DNA of 64,000 nucleotides from JBOZRQ01 sp050789255 (lineage in GTDB: Bacteria > Bacillota > Sulfobacillia > Symbiobacteriales > Symbiobacteriaceae), in the NCBI GenBank assembly GCA_050789255.1, contig JBOZRQ010000053.1:26690-90689 (forward strand). Direction: 5' to 3'. The notes beneath the pieces are model-generated. The model saw only the letters and a program-made list of their open reading frames with translations. It ran no database searches and was not told where the DNA came from. Positions within the stretch are counted from its first letter, which is position 1. Each line of letters starts with the position of its first letter. Position numbers and translations under genes: made by a program. Positions 24,895 to 33,440 of this stretch are shown here, piece after piece.

Positions 24895-25617
24895 TTACTG
24901 CCGCAAGAATTCCTCCACCGCCCGCATCGCATCGGGCCGGTAGAGCAGCTCAGGGTGCTTGGCGTGGGGCACCACCTGAAGGCGGGCGCCCGGCACAGCC
25001 CCGACCAGCAGCTCGGCCTGGGCGAGCGGGACCATCTCATCCTTGTCGCCCTGGACCACCAGCGTCGGGCAGGTGATTCCTCCGAGGTCATCAGCAGAAA
25101 ATCCCTGCCAGGTAGAGAGCACCTCCCCCACCGCCCGGGCCAGCTCCGGCCAGGGCGTGGTCACGTGCTTGGCCTCCAACTGGGGGACCCAGAGCGGCAT
25201 TCGAGCCCGAATCCCCTCAGGGTCGAAGGCCCGAACAGCCGACTCCGACGGCTGTATCCGCGAGGCCATCACCACCAACCCGGACAGCAGCCCCCGCCGG
25301 GCCAGCTCCACAGCGACCGTGCCGCCCAAGCTGTAGCCGATCACCACGGGCCGCTCCAAGCCCAGGCGCCCCATGACCGCCTCGGCATCGTCGGCCAGAA
25401 GGTCGATCCCCCACCGGCGTGACGGGTTGCTCGAGCGCCCGTGCCCCCGCTGATCCATCGCTGCGGGCCGGTAGCCCAGGGGTTCGGCGAGCCTGCGCAG
25501 GGGCTCCATCGACTCCAGCGTCTGCAAGGCGGCGTGAAGCAGCAGAAGGGGCCTCCCGGCGGGAGGCCCCCATTGTTCATAGCACAGCGTAGCGCCATCC
25601 ACGGAAAGGTAGGCCAT
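24895..25617 (-). CDS. Alpha/beta-fold hydrolase
   Basis: A 240-residue enzyme. The nucleophile elbow is VIGYSLGGTVAVELA (Ser), the oxyanion-region motif PLLLLHAALQTLES replaces the usual HG, AMDQRGHGRSSNPS is the conserved strand-turn, LVVQGDKDEMVPLAQA carries the acid Asp and VPHAKHPELLY the catalytic His. Likely an esterase or C-C bond hydrolase of the BioH/MhpC type; the substrate is unknown. It ends the minus-strand run that begins upstream with era, six bases away, so it is probably co-transcribed with era. Confidence 0.9.
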   Translation of the reverse strand: MAYLSVDGATLCYEQWGPPAGRPLLLLHAALQTLESMEPLRRLAEPLGYRPAAMDQRGHGRSSNPSRRWGIDLLADDAEAVMGRLGLERPVVIGYSLGGTVAVELARRGLLSGLVVMASRIQPSESAVRAFDPEGIRARMPLWVPQLEAKHVTTPWPELARAVGEVLSTWQGFSADDLGGITCPTLVVQGDKDEMVPLAQAELLVGAVPGARLQVVPHAKHPELLYRPDAMRAVEEFLRQ

Positions 25618-25623
25618 CGCTTT

Positions 25624-26520
25624 CTACTCTCCCTGGTACCCGAGCGTGCGCAGCACGCTCTGCTTGTTGCGCCAGTCCTCGCGCACCTTCACGAAGAGCT
25701 CCAGGAAGATGCGGGAGCCCAGCAGCTCCTCGATATCCTTGCGGGCCCGGGCGCCGATCTCCTTGAGCATGGCGCCCTGCCGCCCGATGATGATCCCCTT
25801 CTGGCTGTCCCGCTCCACGTAAATGGCGGCGCCCACGTAGACCACACCGTTGTCCCGGTGCTTCATCTCTTCGATCTCCACCGCCACGGAGTGCGGAATC
25901 TCATCGCGGGTCAGCTGGAGGATCTTCTCCCGGATGAATTCGCTCATGACGAACTTCTCCGGCTGGTCGGTGACCATGTCCTCCGGGTAGTACTGCGGCC
26001 CCTCTTCCATCTGATCGACGATCAGGTCGAGCAGCTGGTCGATATTCTTGTTGTTGAGCGCCGAAATCGGCACGATGTCGATGAAGTCGCCCAGCGCCTT
26101 GTAGGCATCCATGACCGGATACCAGTCGTTGCGCTCCAGCCGGTCCACCTTGTTGACCACCAGAATCGCCTTCTTGCCGGTGCGGGCGATCGCCTCGGCC
26201 ACGAACCGGTCGCCCTCGCCGGGCTCCTTGGCCGAGGCATCCACCACGAACAGCACCGCATCCACCTCCGGAATGGCGGAGGTGGCGACCTTGTTCATGT
26301 ACTCGCCCAACCGGTGGTGGGGCTTGTGGATGCCGGGCGTATCCATGAAGACCACCTGGGCGTTCTCGCGGTTATACACCCCGAGAATGCGGTTGCGGGT
26401 GGTCTGCGGCTTGTCCGACATGATAGCCAGCTTGGACTCGATGAAAGCGTTCAGCAGGGTGGACTTGCCGACGTTCGGCCGGCCCACGATCGCACAGAAA
26501 CCCGAAACAAACTTGGACAT
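25624..26520 (-). CDS. era: GTPase Era
   Basis: Essential GTPase acting in 30S subunit assembly near the 3' end of 16S rRNA. 298 residues: G1 GRPNVGKSTLLNAF, G3 DTPGIHKPHHRLGEYM, G4 VNKVD, G5 ISALNNKNID, and the C-terminal KH domain with GIIIGRQGAMLKEIGARARKDIE, read in pieces. I start at the ATG at 26520 (MSKFVSGFCAIVGRP), the usual family start; GGGGG lies seven bases before. Longer starts to 26553 would overlap cdd. Four bases after cdd. Confidence 0.97.
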   Translation of the reverse strand: MSKFVSGFCAIVGRPNVGKSTLLNAFIESKLAIMSDKPQTTRNRILGVYNRENAQVVFMDTPGIHKPHHRLGEYMNKVATSAIPEVDAVLFVVDASAKEPGEGDRFVAEAIARTGKKAILVVNKVDRLERNDWYPVMDAYKALGDFIDIVPISALNNKNIDQLLDLIVDQMEEGPQYYPEDMVTDQPEKFVMSEFIREKILQLTRDEIPHSVAVEIEEMKHRDNGVVYVGAAIYVERDSQKGIIIGRQGAMLKEIGARARKDIEELLGSRIFLELFVKVREDWRNKQSVLRTLGYQGE

Positions 26521-26524
26521 TTCC

Positions 26525-26926
26525 TTACCCCCGAGGCGGCAGATCAGACTCACGGAAGGCGCCCGGCAGGATCTCCCGCACCGAGGTCACCTGTACATCT
26601 CCACGCAGGTTCGTCAAAATCACACGGGCGTCGGGGCCGAACTGGCTCATGACCTGACGGCAGGCGCCGCACGGACTGCACGGCCCCTCGGTGTCGGCAA
26701 TTACAGCGATCGCCTTGAAGCTCCGGTGCCCCTCACTCACCGCCTTGAAAATAGCGGTTCGCTCGGCGCAGTTAGTCAGGCCAAAGGAGGCGTTCTCGAT
26801 GTTGCACCCGGTCACCACGCTGCCATCATCCAACAAAAGCGCGGCGCCCACGGGAAAGCGGGAGTACGGTACGTAGGCCTTCTCCCGGGCTGCGCGAGCC
26901 GCAGCAATCAGCTCTTCATCGCTCAT
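26525..26926 (-). CDS. cdd: Cytidine deaminase
   Basis: Zinc enzyme deaminating cytidine and deoxycytidine to uridine forms (pyrimidine salvage). 133 residues, the size of the homotetrameric type. Active-site motifs: NCAERTAIFKA (zinc Cys and catalytic Glu) and PCSPCGACRQVMSQF (two further zinc Cys). The N terminus AYVPYSRFPVGAALL with GCNIENASF is typical. GGAGGTG precedes the ATG. It sits between the DUF502 gene and era, the common Bacillota order. Confidence 0.96.
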   Translation of the reverse strand: MSDEELIAAARAAREKAYVPYSRFPVGAALLLDDGSVVTGCNIENASFGLTNCAERTAIFKAVSEGHRSFKAIAVIADTEGPCSPCGACRQVMSQFGPDARVILTNLRGDVQVTSVREILPGAFRESDLPPRG

Positions 26927-26949
26927 ACTTTGTTTGCACCTCCAGGGTG

Positions 26950-27588
26950 TCAGGCGCCGGCCGGGGTCTTGCGGCGCTCGGTGAGTTGAGCTGCCGCCTC
27001 CCCGATCGCCAGCGAGTCGGCCTCCTTCGGGGTGAAGGCCCCGGCCGATACGATTAGCTTAAAGCCGTCCTCCACGCTCATGGGCAGCTGGACCACCGAC
27101 TCGGAAGGGAAGAGCACCACGGGTCCTGCCGTGGGGCTCGGACCGGGCGGGATCCAGACACGCACCAGGTTGGTCCCCGGCAGCGCCCCGGCGGCGAAGC
27201 CCACCGAGAAGGCCCCTTCCCGGGGGTACTCCACCAGAACAACCCCGCTGAAAGACTGCTCCCGGGGGGTCAGCACCGTCTCGGTCAGCTGCTTGACCGC
27301 CGAGTAGATCGCCCGCACGCCCGGAATTCGCAGCAGCACCCGGTCGCCGAACCGGATCATCTCCTGGCCCAGCAGGTGGGTCGTCAGCCAGCCGACGAGC
27401 AGAAAGAGCACCACGGCGAGGAGCACACCAACACCAGGAAGGGTTCGGCCGAATAGCCCCGTGAGCGGCGAGGTGACCGCCGCATCGATGTTCTGAAAGA
27501 GCCAACCCACCGAGAAGAGCGTCAGCCAGACCGGCAGCAGCACCACCAGGCCCGCCAAAAACCAGTTGCGGAGTTTACGGAAGATCAT
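26950..27588 (-). CDS. DUF502 family membrane protein
   Basis: A 212-residue protein with two membrane segments at the start (FLAGLVVLLPVWLTLFSVGWLF and VLLAVVLFLLVGWLTTHLLG), then a beta-rich domain with the family motifs IPGVRAIYSAVKQLTETVL, FSGVVLVEYPREGAFSVGF and VWIPPGPSPTAGPVVLFPSE, read in pieces. The function of DUF502 is unknown. The ATG at 27588 has AGGTGAG seven bases upstream, whereas the earlier in-frame start at 27630 lies inside dgkA. Confidence 0.93.
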   Translation of the reverse strand: MIFRKLRNWFLAGLVVLLPVWLTLFSVGWLFQNIDAAVTSPLTGLFGRTLPGVGVLLAVVLFLLVGWLTTHLLGQEMIRFGDRVLLRIPGVRAIYSAVKQLTETVLTPREQSFSGVVLVEYPREGAFSVGFAAGALPGTNLVRVWIPPGPSPTAGPVVLFPSESVVQLPMSVEDGFKLIVSAGAFTPKEADSLAIGEAAAQLTERRKTPAGA

Positions 27589-27595
27589 TCGTTGC

Positions 27596-28108
27596 TCACC
27601 TGCGTTTAGGGGGAGCCATGCGACCGCCAAGCAGCCCCATGACCCCAGTAGCGATCGGGAAGATCAGCATCCAGGGCGCCGATCCCATGAGGTCCAGCAT
27701 GGCGGTGAGGGTGATCATGAACCCCCGCCGCACCACAAATAGGTAGAGCGCCGCAAAGGTAGCGTGCAGGGCGGTCAGCAGGACCGCCCCGGCGGCAACC
27801 TCCTTGGCCATCGCCGCCAGCGGATGCCGGCGCCCGGAGGTCGCCAGGTCCACCGTCCGCTCGACGGCGGTGTTGGTCATTTCGGCCAACAGCACCATCG
27901 TCATGGTGACGCTCAGGTAGGCGATCTCCCACCCCTCCGGCTTCACTGCATAGGCGGCAACAGCGACGCAGACGCCTGCGAAGATGTGGAAGCGCAGGTT
28001 CGGCTCCTCCACGTAGGCCTGCAGAATGCCGGAAAAGGCGTCCCGGAACCGGGGCAAAATCGCCCGGTGCCGAAAGGACTCGGGCCCCTCTGGCGACGGG
28101 GCTTTCAT
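27596..28108 (-). CDS. dgkA: Diacylglycerol kinase family protein (undecaprenol kinase type)
   Basis: Small trimeric integral-membrane kinase, 170 residues. Conserved elements: FRDAFSGILQAYVEEPNLRFHIFAG, EIAYLSVTMTMVLLAEMTNTAVERTVDLATSG, read in pieces, and HPLAAMAKEVAAGAVLL. In Bacillota this enzyme phosphorylates undecaprenol, recycling the cell-wall lipid carrier. A C-terminal extension of about 40 residues with another hydrophobic segment goes beyond the usual length of about 120-130. The ATG overlaps the ybeY stop (ATGA). Confidence 0.93.
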   Translation of the reverse strand: MKAPSPEGPESFRHRAILPRFRDAFSGILQAYVEEPNLRFHIFAGVCVAVAAYAVKPEGWEIAYLSVTMTMVLLAEMTNTAVERTVDLATSGRRHPLAAMAKEVAAGAVLLTALHATFAALYLFVVRRGFMITLTAMLDLMGSAPWMLIFPIATGVMGLLGGRMAPPKRR

Positions 28109-28575
28109 CGCTTCAGCCCCAGCTCGCCCAGAATCTCCTCGGTCTTGGCGGTCATGGCCGCCTCCTCCTCGGGGCTCTGATGGTCGTAACCCAACAGGTG
28201 CAGCATGCCGTGGGCGACCAGGAAGCCCAGCTCCCGCTCAAAGGAGTGGCCGTAGTCCTCGGCCTGCTCCCGGCATCGCTCCAGGCTGATCACGATGTCG
28301 CCGATCGGCAGAAGTTCGTCTTCGGGCAGCACGATCTCGTCTTCGCCCTCCAACTGCGAGAAGGAGAGCACATCGGTCGCCTTGTCGAGGCCCCGGTGCT
28401 CCTTGTTCAGCTGCTGGATGGCGTCGTTATCGACAAAGGTGACCGACAGTTCCACCTGGTCGCCCAGGTCCTCGCCGGCGACCTCAAGCGCCCTCCGTGC
28501 CACCTTCCGGACGATCGTCTCCTGGGCCTCGCTCAGCGGAACCTTCTCCTGCTCGTTGCTGATCCAAATCTCCAA
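28105..28575 (-). CDS. ybeY: Endoribonuclease YbeY (rRNA maturation)
   Basis: Metal-dependent RNase of about 156 residues acting in 16S rRNA 3'-end maturation and ribosome quality control. The zinc motif HGMLHLLGYDH (HxxxHxxxxxH) is complete and followed by EEEAAM. LSVTFVDNDAIQQLNKEHRG and ATDVLSF are further family marks. I prefer the TTG at 28575, nine bases after GGAGGAGG; a GTG at 28584 touches that site. The first 92 bases lie within the end of pgpH. Confidence 0.95.
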   Translation of the reverse strand: MEIWISNEQEKVPLSEAQETIVRKVARRALEVAGEDLGDQVELSVTFVDNDAIQQLNKEHRGLDKATDVLSFSQLEGEDEIVLPEDELLPIGDIVISLERCREQAEDYGHSFERELGFLVAHGMLHLLGYDHQSPEEEAAMTAKTEEILGELGLKR

Positions 28576-30760
28576 CCGGGTCACCCTCCTCCGGCCCTGC
28601 GGTAACGGCAGCTTCCTGCGGGGCAGTCAACCGCGGCGCCTGCGCTTCGGCCGGGTAATCGATCCGGGCGTGGTGTACGCCGCTCAGCATCTTCACAAAG
28701 GTCTTCTGGATCACATCCAGATCCCGCAGGGTCAGGTCGCAGTTCTCCAGCTGCCCCTGCGCCAGGCGGTCCTCCACAATCCGCTTCACCTGGAGCTCGA
28801 TCTGCTCCACCGTCAAGTGGCCCTTCTGGCGAATCGCCCGGACCGAAGCCTCACAGCCGTCGGCGAGCATGCAGATCGCCGTCTCCTTCGAGCGGGGCTT
28901 GGGGCCCTCGTAGCGGAAGTCCTCTTCCAGCACGTACTCGGACTGGCCGTTCTTGCTGGCCATGTGGTAGAAGTAGCTGACCAGCGTGGTGCCGTGGTGC
29001 TCGGAGATAAAGTCGACGATCTCCTGGGGGAGCCGGGCCTCCAAGGCCATCTCCAGGCCGTCCTTGACGTGGCTGGTGATGATCATGGCCGACAGGTGCG
29101 GCGGCAGCTTGTCGTGGGGATTCTCCCCGCCGAACTGGTTCTCCACGAAGAAGTACGGCCGCTTCGCCTTGCCGATGTCGTGGTAGTATGCCCCGACTCG
29201 GCACAGGACCTGGTCGGCGCCAATCGCTTCGGCGGCCGCCTCGCACAGGTTCGCCACCAAAATGGTGTGGTGGTACGAGCCAGGCGCCTCCACCAGCAGC
29301 TTCTTGAGCAGCGGGTGGTTGGGGTTGGAGAGCTCCAGGAGCTTGAGCGGTGTGACCACCCCGAACAGGTTCTCAAAGAGCGGCAGGGCGCCGGTCACCA
29401 GCACCGAGGTGACCAGGCCGTTGGCGGCGCCGAGGCCGGCGTCCAGCCAGATGTTCATGTTAAAGAGCGGTTCCGCCCGGGTCATGTAGGCCGCCAGAAT
29501 GGTGATGATGTTGGCGCCCGAGACCATCAGGCCGGCCCGGTAGATGTCCGTGCGGCTCTCGACCCGGCGCACCGAGTAAATGCCGACCACCGAGCTGACC
29601 AGCATGACCAGGATGTGGTTCAGCTGATCGGCCTCCAACGCCATGCCCGCCATGATCGACAGAAGCATTGACTGGAGCAGGGCGATCTTGGGATCCAGCA
29701 GGATCGCCACCAGCATCGCGTTGAAGGCGATGGGCATCAGGTAAGTGAAGTTCGGGCCGTCGGCGGTGTGGAAAACCCGCATCAAAAGCGACAGCAGCAG
29801 GGTCGCCAGACCGATCAGACCCAGCAGGAGCAGCTTGCTGTCCTTCTCCAGAATGTCCGGCCGGTGCCGGGTGAGGTGCAGTCCCATCAGGCTCACCACG
29901 ATCAGAGCGAGCAGGGCGGCGCCAATCCGGGAGCGGAAGTTCGCCCGCGACCCGACCAGCCCCAGCTCCTTGAGCATCTCGATCTGCTCGTAGGTCACCT
30001 TGCGGTTCGCCTCGATAATGCAGCATTCGCCCTTTTTGATGATGACGGGCTCTTCCATGGCGGCGGCGTCGGCCTTCAGCTTGCGGGTGCCCTCGGGGTC
30101 GTCGATCATGTTCGCGCGGACCCGGCTCTTCACCAGCTCCTTGACGAAGCTCTTGAGCAGGGGATCCGTGGTGACCAGGATGTTGTACCCCGGCGCCTCG
30201 GTGTCGATCCGCGCCCGCAGATCAGCCACATCCTGCGTTCCCACCATGCCCGCCAGCGAGGCGCGAATCAGGTTGATGGCATCGCTGCGGGCATCCGTCA
30301 CAAGGCGATCGTCCATTTTCAGCAGGGCGGCGAGCGTCTCCCGGGGAATGGTCGGCACGTTGATCCGGGTCGCCAGAGTGTCCACCTTGGTCCGTTCGTC
30401 CTGGCTGGGCAGGTCCCGCACCGACCGGATGTCCTGAAAGGCGGTGAGAATGTAGTCCTCTGCCTGCCGGAGCACGCCCGGATCGGACTTCTTCTGCATG
30501 GGAATTCCGGCGGACGCGGCCACCCGCTTGCGCTCGGTGGCCACCTTGTTCTCAATATCGCGCGGCGCCCGCAAGTCCATAGGCGCCAGGTCGTTCTCCT
30601 GAATATCCAGCGACTGCTGGGTCACCTGGGTTGACAGGATCAGCGTCAACAGCGCGAAGAACAGGCCCCCCATGATATACCGGCGGGCCCGGGCGTTCTT
30701 CAGCTTGCTGTTCTCCAGCCAGCGCCGCAAGCGGTCTCGAATCTCGTGGATTACATACAT
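28484..30760 (-). CDS. HD-domain phosphodiesterase, 7TM type (PgpH-like)
   Basis: A 758-residue membrane enzyme. Order: an N-terminal membrane helix (IMGGLFFALLTLIL), an extracytoplasmic 7TMR-HDED domain (about 50-285), seven membrane helices (about 290-480), and a cytoplasmic HD domain with HHTILVANLCEAAAEAIGAD, AYYHDIGKAKRPYFFVEN and ISEHHGTTLVSYFYH. Relatives hydrolyse cyclic-di-AMP. The C-terminal tail of about 40 residues after the HD domain is hydrophilic and overlaps ybeY by about 92 bases. Located between phoH and ybeY, the standard Bacillota order. Confidence 0.95.
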   Translation of the reverse strand: MYVIHEIRDRLRRWLENSKLKNARARRYIMGGLFFALLTLILSTQVTQQSLDIQENDLAPMDLRAPRDIENKVATERKRVAASAGIPMQKKSDPGVLRQAEDYILTAFQDIRSVRDLPSQDERTKVDTLATRINVPTIPRETLAALLKMDDRLVTDARSDAINLIRASLAGMVGTQDVADLRARIDTEAPGYNILVTTDPLLKSFVKELVKSRVRANMIDDPEGTRKLKADAAAMEEPVIIKKGECCIIEANRKVTYEQIEMLKELGLVGSRANFRSRIGAALLALIVVSLMGLHLTRHRPDILEKDSKLLLLGLIGLATLLLSLLMRVFHTADGPNFTYLMPIAFNAMLVAILLDPKIALLQSMLLSIMAGMALEADQLNHILVMLVSSVVGIYSVRRVESRTDIYRAGLMVSGANIITILAAYMTRAEPLFNMNIWLDAGLGAANGLVTSVLVTGALPLFENLFGVVTPLKLLELSNPNHPLLKKLLVEAPGSYHHTILVANLCEAAAEAIGADQVLCRVGAYYHDIGKAKRPYFFVENQFGGENPHDKLPPHLSAMIITSHVKDGLEMALEARLPQEIVDFISEHHGTTLVSYFYHMASKNGQSEYVLEEDFRYEGPKPRSKETAICMLADGCEASVRAIRQKGHLTVEQIELQVKRIVEDRLAQGQLENCDLTLRDLDVIQKTFVKMLSGVHHARIDYPAEAQAPRLTAPQEAAVTAGPEEGDPVGDLDQQRAGEGSAERGPGDDRPEGGTEGA

Positions 30761-30778
30761 AGTGTTACCACCGGGGTA

Positions 30779-31765
30779 CTACGAGCGGGGAATCGGCTTC
30801 CCAAGGCTCCCCTGCGCCAACTCATACGCCTTGATGATGCGCTGCACCAGTTCGTGTCGGACCACGTCTTTCTCGGTAAGATAGCAGAAGGCTATGCCCT
30901 CCACTCCACGGAGGATGCGCTGGACTTCCACGAGACCGCTCTTGCTGCTCTCCGGCAGGTCTACCTGGGTGACGTCGCCGGTGACGATGGCCTTGGAGCC
31001 AAAACCCATACGGGTCAGGAACATCTTCATTTGCTCGGGGGTCGTGTTCTGGGCCTCGTCCAGAATGATGAAGGAGTCGTCCAGGGTGCGCCCACGCATG
31101 AAGGCGAGCGGTGCCACCTCGATTTGCCCCTTCTCCATATACTTCTCAAACGCGTCAACGCCCATGATATCCCACATGGCATCATAGAGCGGGCGCAGGT
31201 AGGGGTCGACCTTCTGCTGCATGTCGCCGGGCAGGAAGCCCAGCTTCTCGCCCGCCTCCACAGCGGGTCGGGTGAGGATGATACGGTTGACCTCCTTCGC
31301 CTTGAAGGCGGCAATGGCCATGGCCATGGCGAGGTAGGTTTTGCCGGTGCCCGCAGGCCCGATGCCGAAGGTGATGCCGTTGCGCCGGATGGCGTCGACA
31401 TACTCCTTCTGACCCAAGGTCTTGGTGCGGATCTGCTTGCCACGGTGGGTCTGGATGATCTGATCAGAAAAGACGTCCTCCAGGGGCTTCTCCTGCCCCT
31501 CGGTGGCAAGCCGTACGGCATACCGCACGTCGCGCTCGCCAATGTGCGCTCCCCGGGCCTGGGTGGCAATCAGCCGCTCAAAGAGGCGGTAGACCTTCTC
31601 CACCTCGGGTTCGGCGCCCTGGACGATCAGCTCGTTGCCGCGGGGGACGATTTTGACGGGAAAGTTCTCTTCAACCACCTGCAGATGGACATCGTTCAGT
31701 CCGAAAAGTTCCCGTGCCTGGTCGTTGTCAGGCACCATAATGCGGCGTTCGTGGGTCCCGTCCAA
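30779..31765 (-). CDS. phoH: PhoH family ATPase
   Basis: A 328-residue P-loop protein: an N-terminal KH-like region (VHLQVVEENFPVKIVPRGNELIVQG), then Walker A FGIGPAGTGKTYLAMAMA and Walker B SFIILDEAQNTTPEQMKMFLTRMG, followed by the conserved VTGDVTQVDLP and GVEGIAFCYLTEKDVVRH, read in pieces. Thought to act in RNA metabolism with YbeY. The start is a TTG at 31765 with AAGGGGG about 12 bases upstream; an ATG at 31738 has no ribosome binding site. Confidence 0.96.
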   Translation of the reverse strand: MDGTHERRIMVPDNDQARELFGLNDVHLQVVEENFPVKIVPRGNELIVQGAEPEVEKVYRLFERLIATQARGAHIGERDVRYAVRLATEGQEKPLEDVFSDQIIQTHRGKQIRTKTLGQKEYVDAIRRNGITFGIGPAGTGKTYLAMAMAIAAFKAKEVNRIILTRPAVEAGEKLGFLPGDMQQKVDPYLRPLYDAMWDIMGVDAFEKYMEKGQIEVAPLAFMRGRTLDDSFIILDEAQNTTPEQMKMFLTRMGFGSKAIVTGDVTQVDLPESSKSGLVEVQRILRGVEGIAFCYLTEKDVVRHELVQRIIKAYELAQGSLGKPIPRS

Positions 31766-31782
31766 TCTGATGTAGTACCCCC

Positions 31783-33060
31783 TTAGGGATTTTGCGGCGG
31801 CGGTGGTGGCTCTGGTTGAATGGGCTGGCCCAGCTTGGGCTCGGAGATCTCCTCGAGGGTTTCGACCCGGAGCGACAGCCCTGCCCGGTCCCCCGACCGC
31901 TCCACAACGTCGATGCGCAGTGGGGTGAGGAGCCGGTCTGAAGGGCCCAGAAGCCAGCGGAGGCGGGCCTCCATCTGCTCACGGGCGGCCGTGACGGCTT
32001 GCTCCACCGTGACCGGTTCCCGCTTGATCTGGACCTCCTCGATCTTCACTTGGGTGAGTTCGACGGGGGACCGCCAATTCCTCCACACCCACGGGGGATA
32101 GACCACCCGCTGCTCCGTGGAGTCCTTGAACTCCACCTGCTTTGCTCCAACGGTTAGTATGGGCTTTTGCTTCCAACTCAAAACCCAGCGTGTCACGCTG
32201 CGGCCTGTCGGCACCGGCACGTCCTGGTAGAGTTGGACCTCCCGGTACTCCTGGTAAGTGACCCGGGCCTTCACCTCAGCCAAGGCGGGCGCCATGCGGG
32301 CGATCTCGGTCCGGGGCGGCATGGGCGTGCCGGGGTATACCTGCGGGCGCCCGCCCGGGTAGTACTTGAAGGCGCACTCCACCAGCAGGTCGCCGGGCTT
32401 GACCACGTCGCCCTGCTTGACCACCGCCTCGCCCTGGAAGGGGATGACCGACTCCACGACCCCCGCCTTGCGGGCGACCAGGTTGATGCACTCCGTGGAC
32501 CGGGCGCCGGACTTCTCCGCTGCCTTTTCGACGATCTCAATCACCACCCGGGTGCCCTGCACCCGCACGATGGCCCAGGAGACCTCGCTGATCCGCTTCA
32601 GGAGATGAGCCTCAACCTTATGTACGTCGACCTTGCTCTTCCACGCACCCGGCATGAGCCCAACCTCGGAAGCCACCGAGGCCACCGCCCGGGGGTCCAG
32701 GTTCTTCGGCCCGCTGATGCGCACCTCCACCCGCCAGATATGCCCGCTGAACCAGAGCACGAAGGCCAGGCAGGCGAAGACCCCGGCAATCAGAATCGGG
32801 CGCCGCTTGAGCCGCACCAGCAGGAAGGGGAAGCCCTGACGCCGCAGAATCCGCACCCGGCTGCGGGTGGCGCGGGCCACCGGACGGAGCGCGAAGAAGT
32901 CCCGGATGGTCAGCGTCACCCGCATCCGGTCGGGCGTCCGGTCGATCGCCCACAGGGCGATGCCCTGCTGAAGGGCGCCGTTCAGAAACTCAGCCAAAAG
33001 CGGGCCCCGCACCTCGATGCGCAGGTAGCCCAGCAGGTAGGCGACGAGGCGCCTCAGCAT
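31783..33060 (-). CDS. yqfD: Sporulation protein YqfD
   Basis: A 425-residue membrane-anchored protein conserved in endospore formers and related to SpoIV-stage functions. N-terminal cytoplasmic region with RVTLTIRDFFALRPVARATRSRVRI, one membrane helix (residues about 90-110, ILIAGVFACLAFVLWFSGHIW), then a long extracytoplasmic part with ISWAIVRVQGTRVVIEIVEK-like beta strands and NLVARKAGVVESVIPFQGEAVVKQGDVV. The C terminus is Pro-rich (PEPPPPPQNP). AGGAGG precedes the ATG by nine bases. Follows yqfC directly. Confidence 0.92.
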   Translation of the reverse strand: MLRRLVAYLLGYLRIEVRGPLLAEFLNGALQQGIALWAIDRTPDRMRVTLTIRDFFALRPVARATRSRVRILRRQGFPFLLVRLKRRPILIAGVFACLAFVLWFSGHIWRVEVRISGPKNLDPRAVASVASEVGLMPGAWKSKVDVHKVEAHLLKRISEVSWAIVRVQGTRVVIEIVEKAAEKSGARSTECINLVARKAGVVESVIPFQGEAVVKQGDVVKPGDLLVECAFKYYPGGRPQVYPGTPMPPRTEIARMAPALAEVKARVTYQEYREVQLYQDVPVPTGRSVTRWVLSWKQKPILTVGAKQVEFKDSTEQRVVYPPWVWRNWRSPVELTQVKIEEVQIKREPVTVEQAVTAAREQMEARLRWLLGPSDRLLTPLRIDVVERSGDRAGLSLRVETLEEISEPKLGQPIQPEPPPPPQNP

Positions 33061-33078
33061 CCTCCCCGACCTCCTCTG

Positions 33079-33351
33079 TTAGCTCAGGTACTCCAGGCTG
33101 CGCACCTTGCCCAGCACAACCACGCCGTCCGGCGAAATCGAGCCGATCTGCAGGTTCTCCCCGGTAATGGCGACGTTGCCGTTGGGCACCCCGAGCACCA
33201 CCCGGCTTGGGGTGTACTCCACGATGTTCCGATGGTTCTCGATGAGGACCTCCATGTCGCCCACCAGGGAAATGCGGGCCACATCGAGCATCACGTCGCC
33301 GGGAAGCTCGAATATCGAGGCCACCTTCTGCTTCAGGTCACGCTTGCCTGC
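33079..33351 (-). CDS. yqfC: Sporulation protein YqfC
   Basis: About 90 residues. Core signature ELPGDVMLDVARISLVGDMEVLIENHRNIVEY (read in pieces) matches the YabP/YqfC family, expressed in sporulating Bacillota. The GTG at 33351 has GGGGGGAT seven bases upstream and gives the usual size; a TTG at 33390 would add 13 residues. First gene of the minus-strand run to yqfD-phoH-pgpH-ybeY, and divergent from the CapA-like gene. Confidence 0.92.
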   Translation of the reverse strand, partial: AGKRDLKQKVASIFELPGDVMLDVARISLVGDMEVLIENHRNIVEYTPSRVVLGVPNGNVAITGENLQIGSISPDGVVVLGKVRSLEYLS

Positions 33352-33440
33352 CACCGTCGATCCCCCCGGTACATGCTCTCTCCCAAGCAAGGTATGCAGG
33401 CTTGGTCCACCGAAGAAGTAACCGGGAGGTGATTGCTGCG

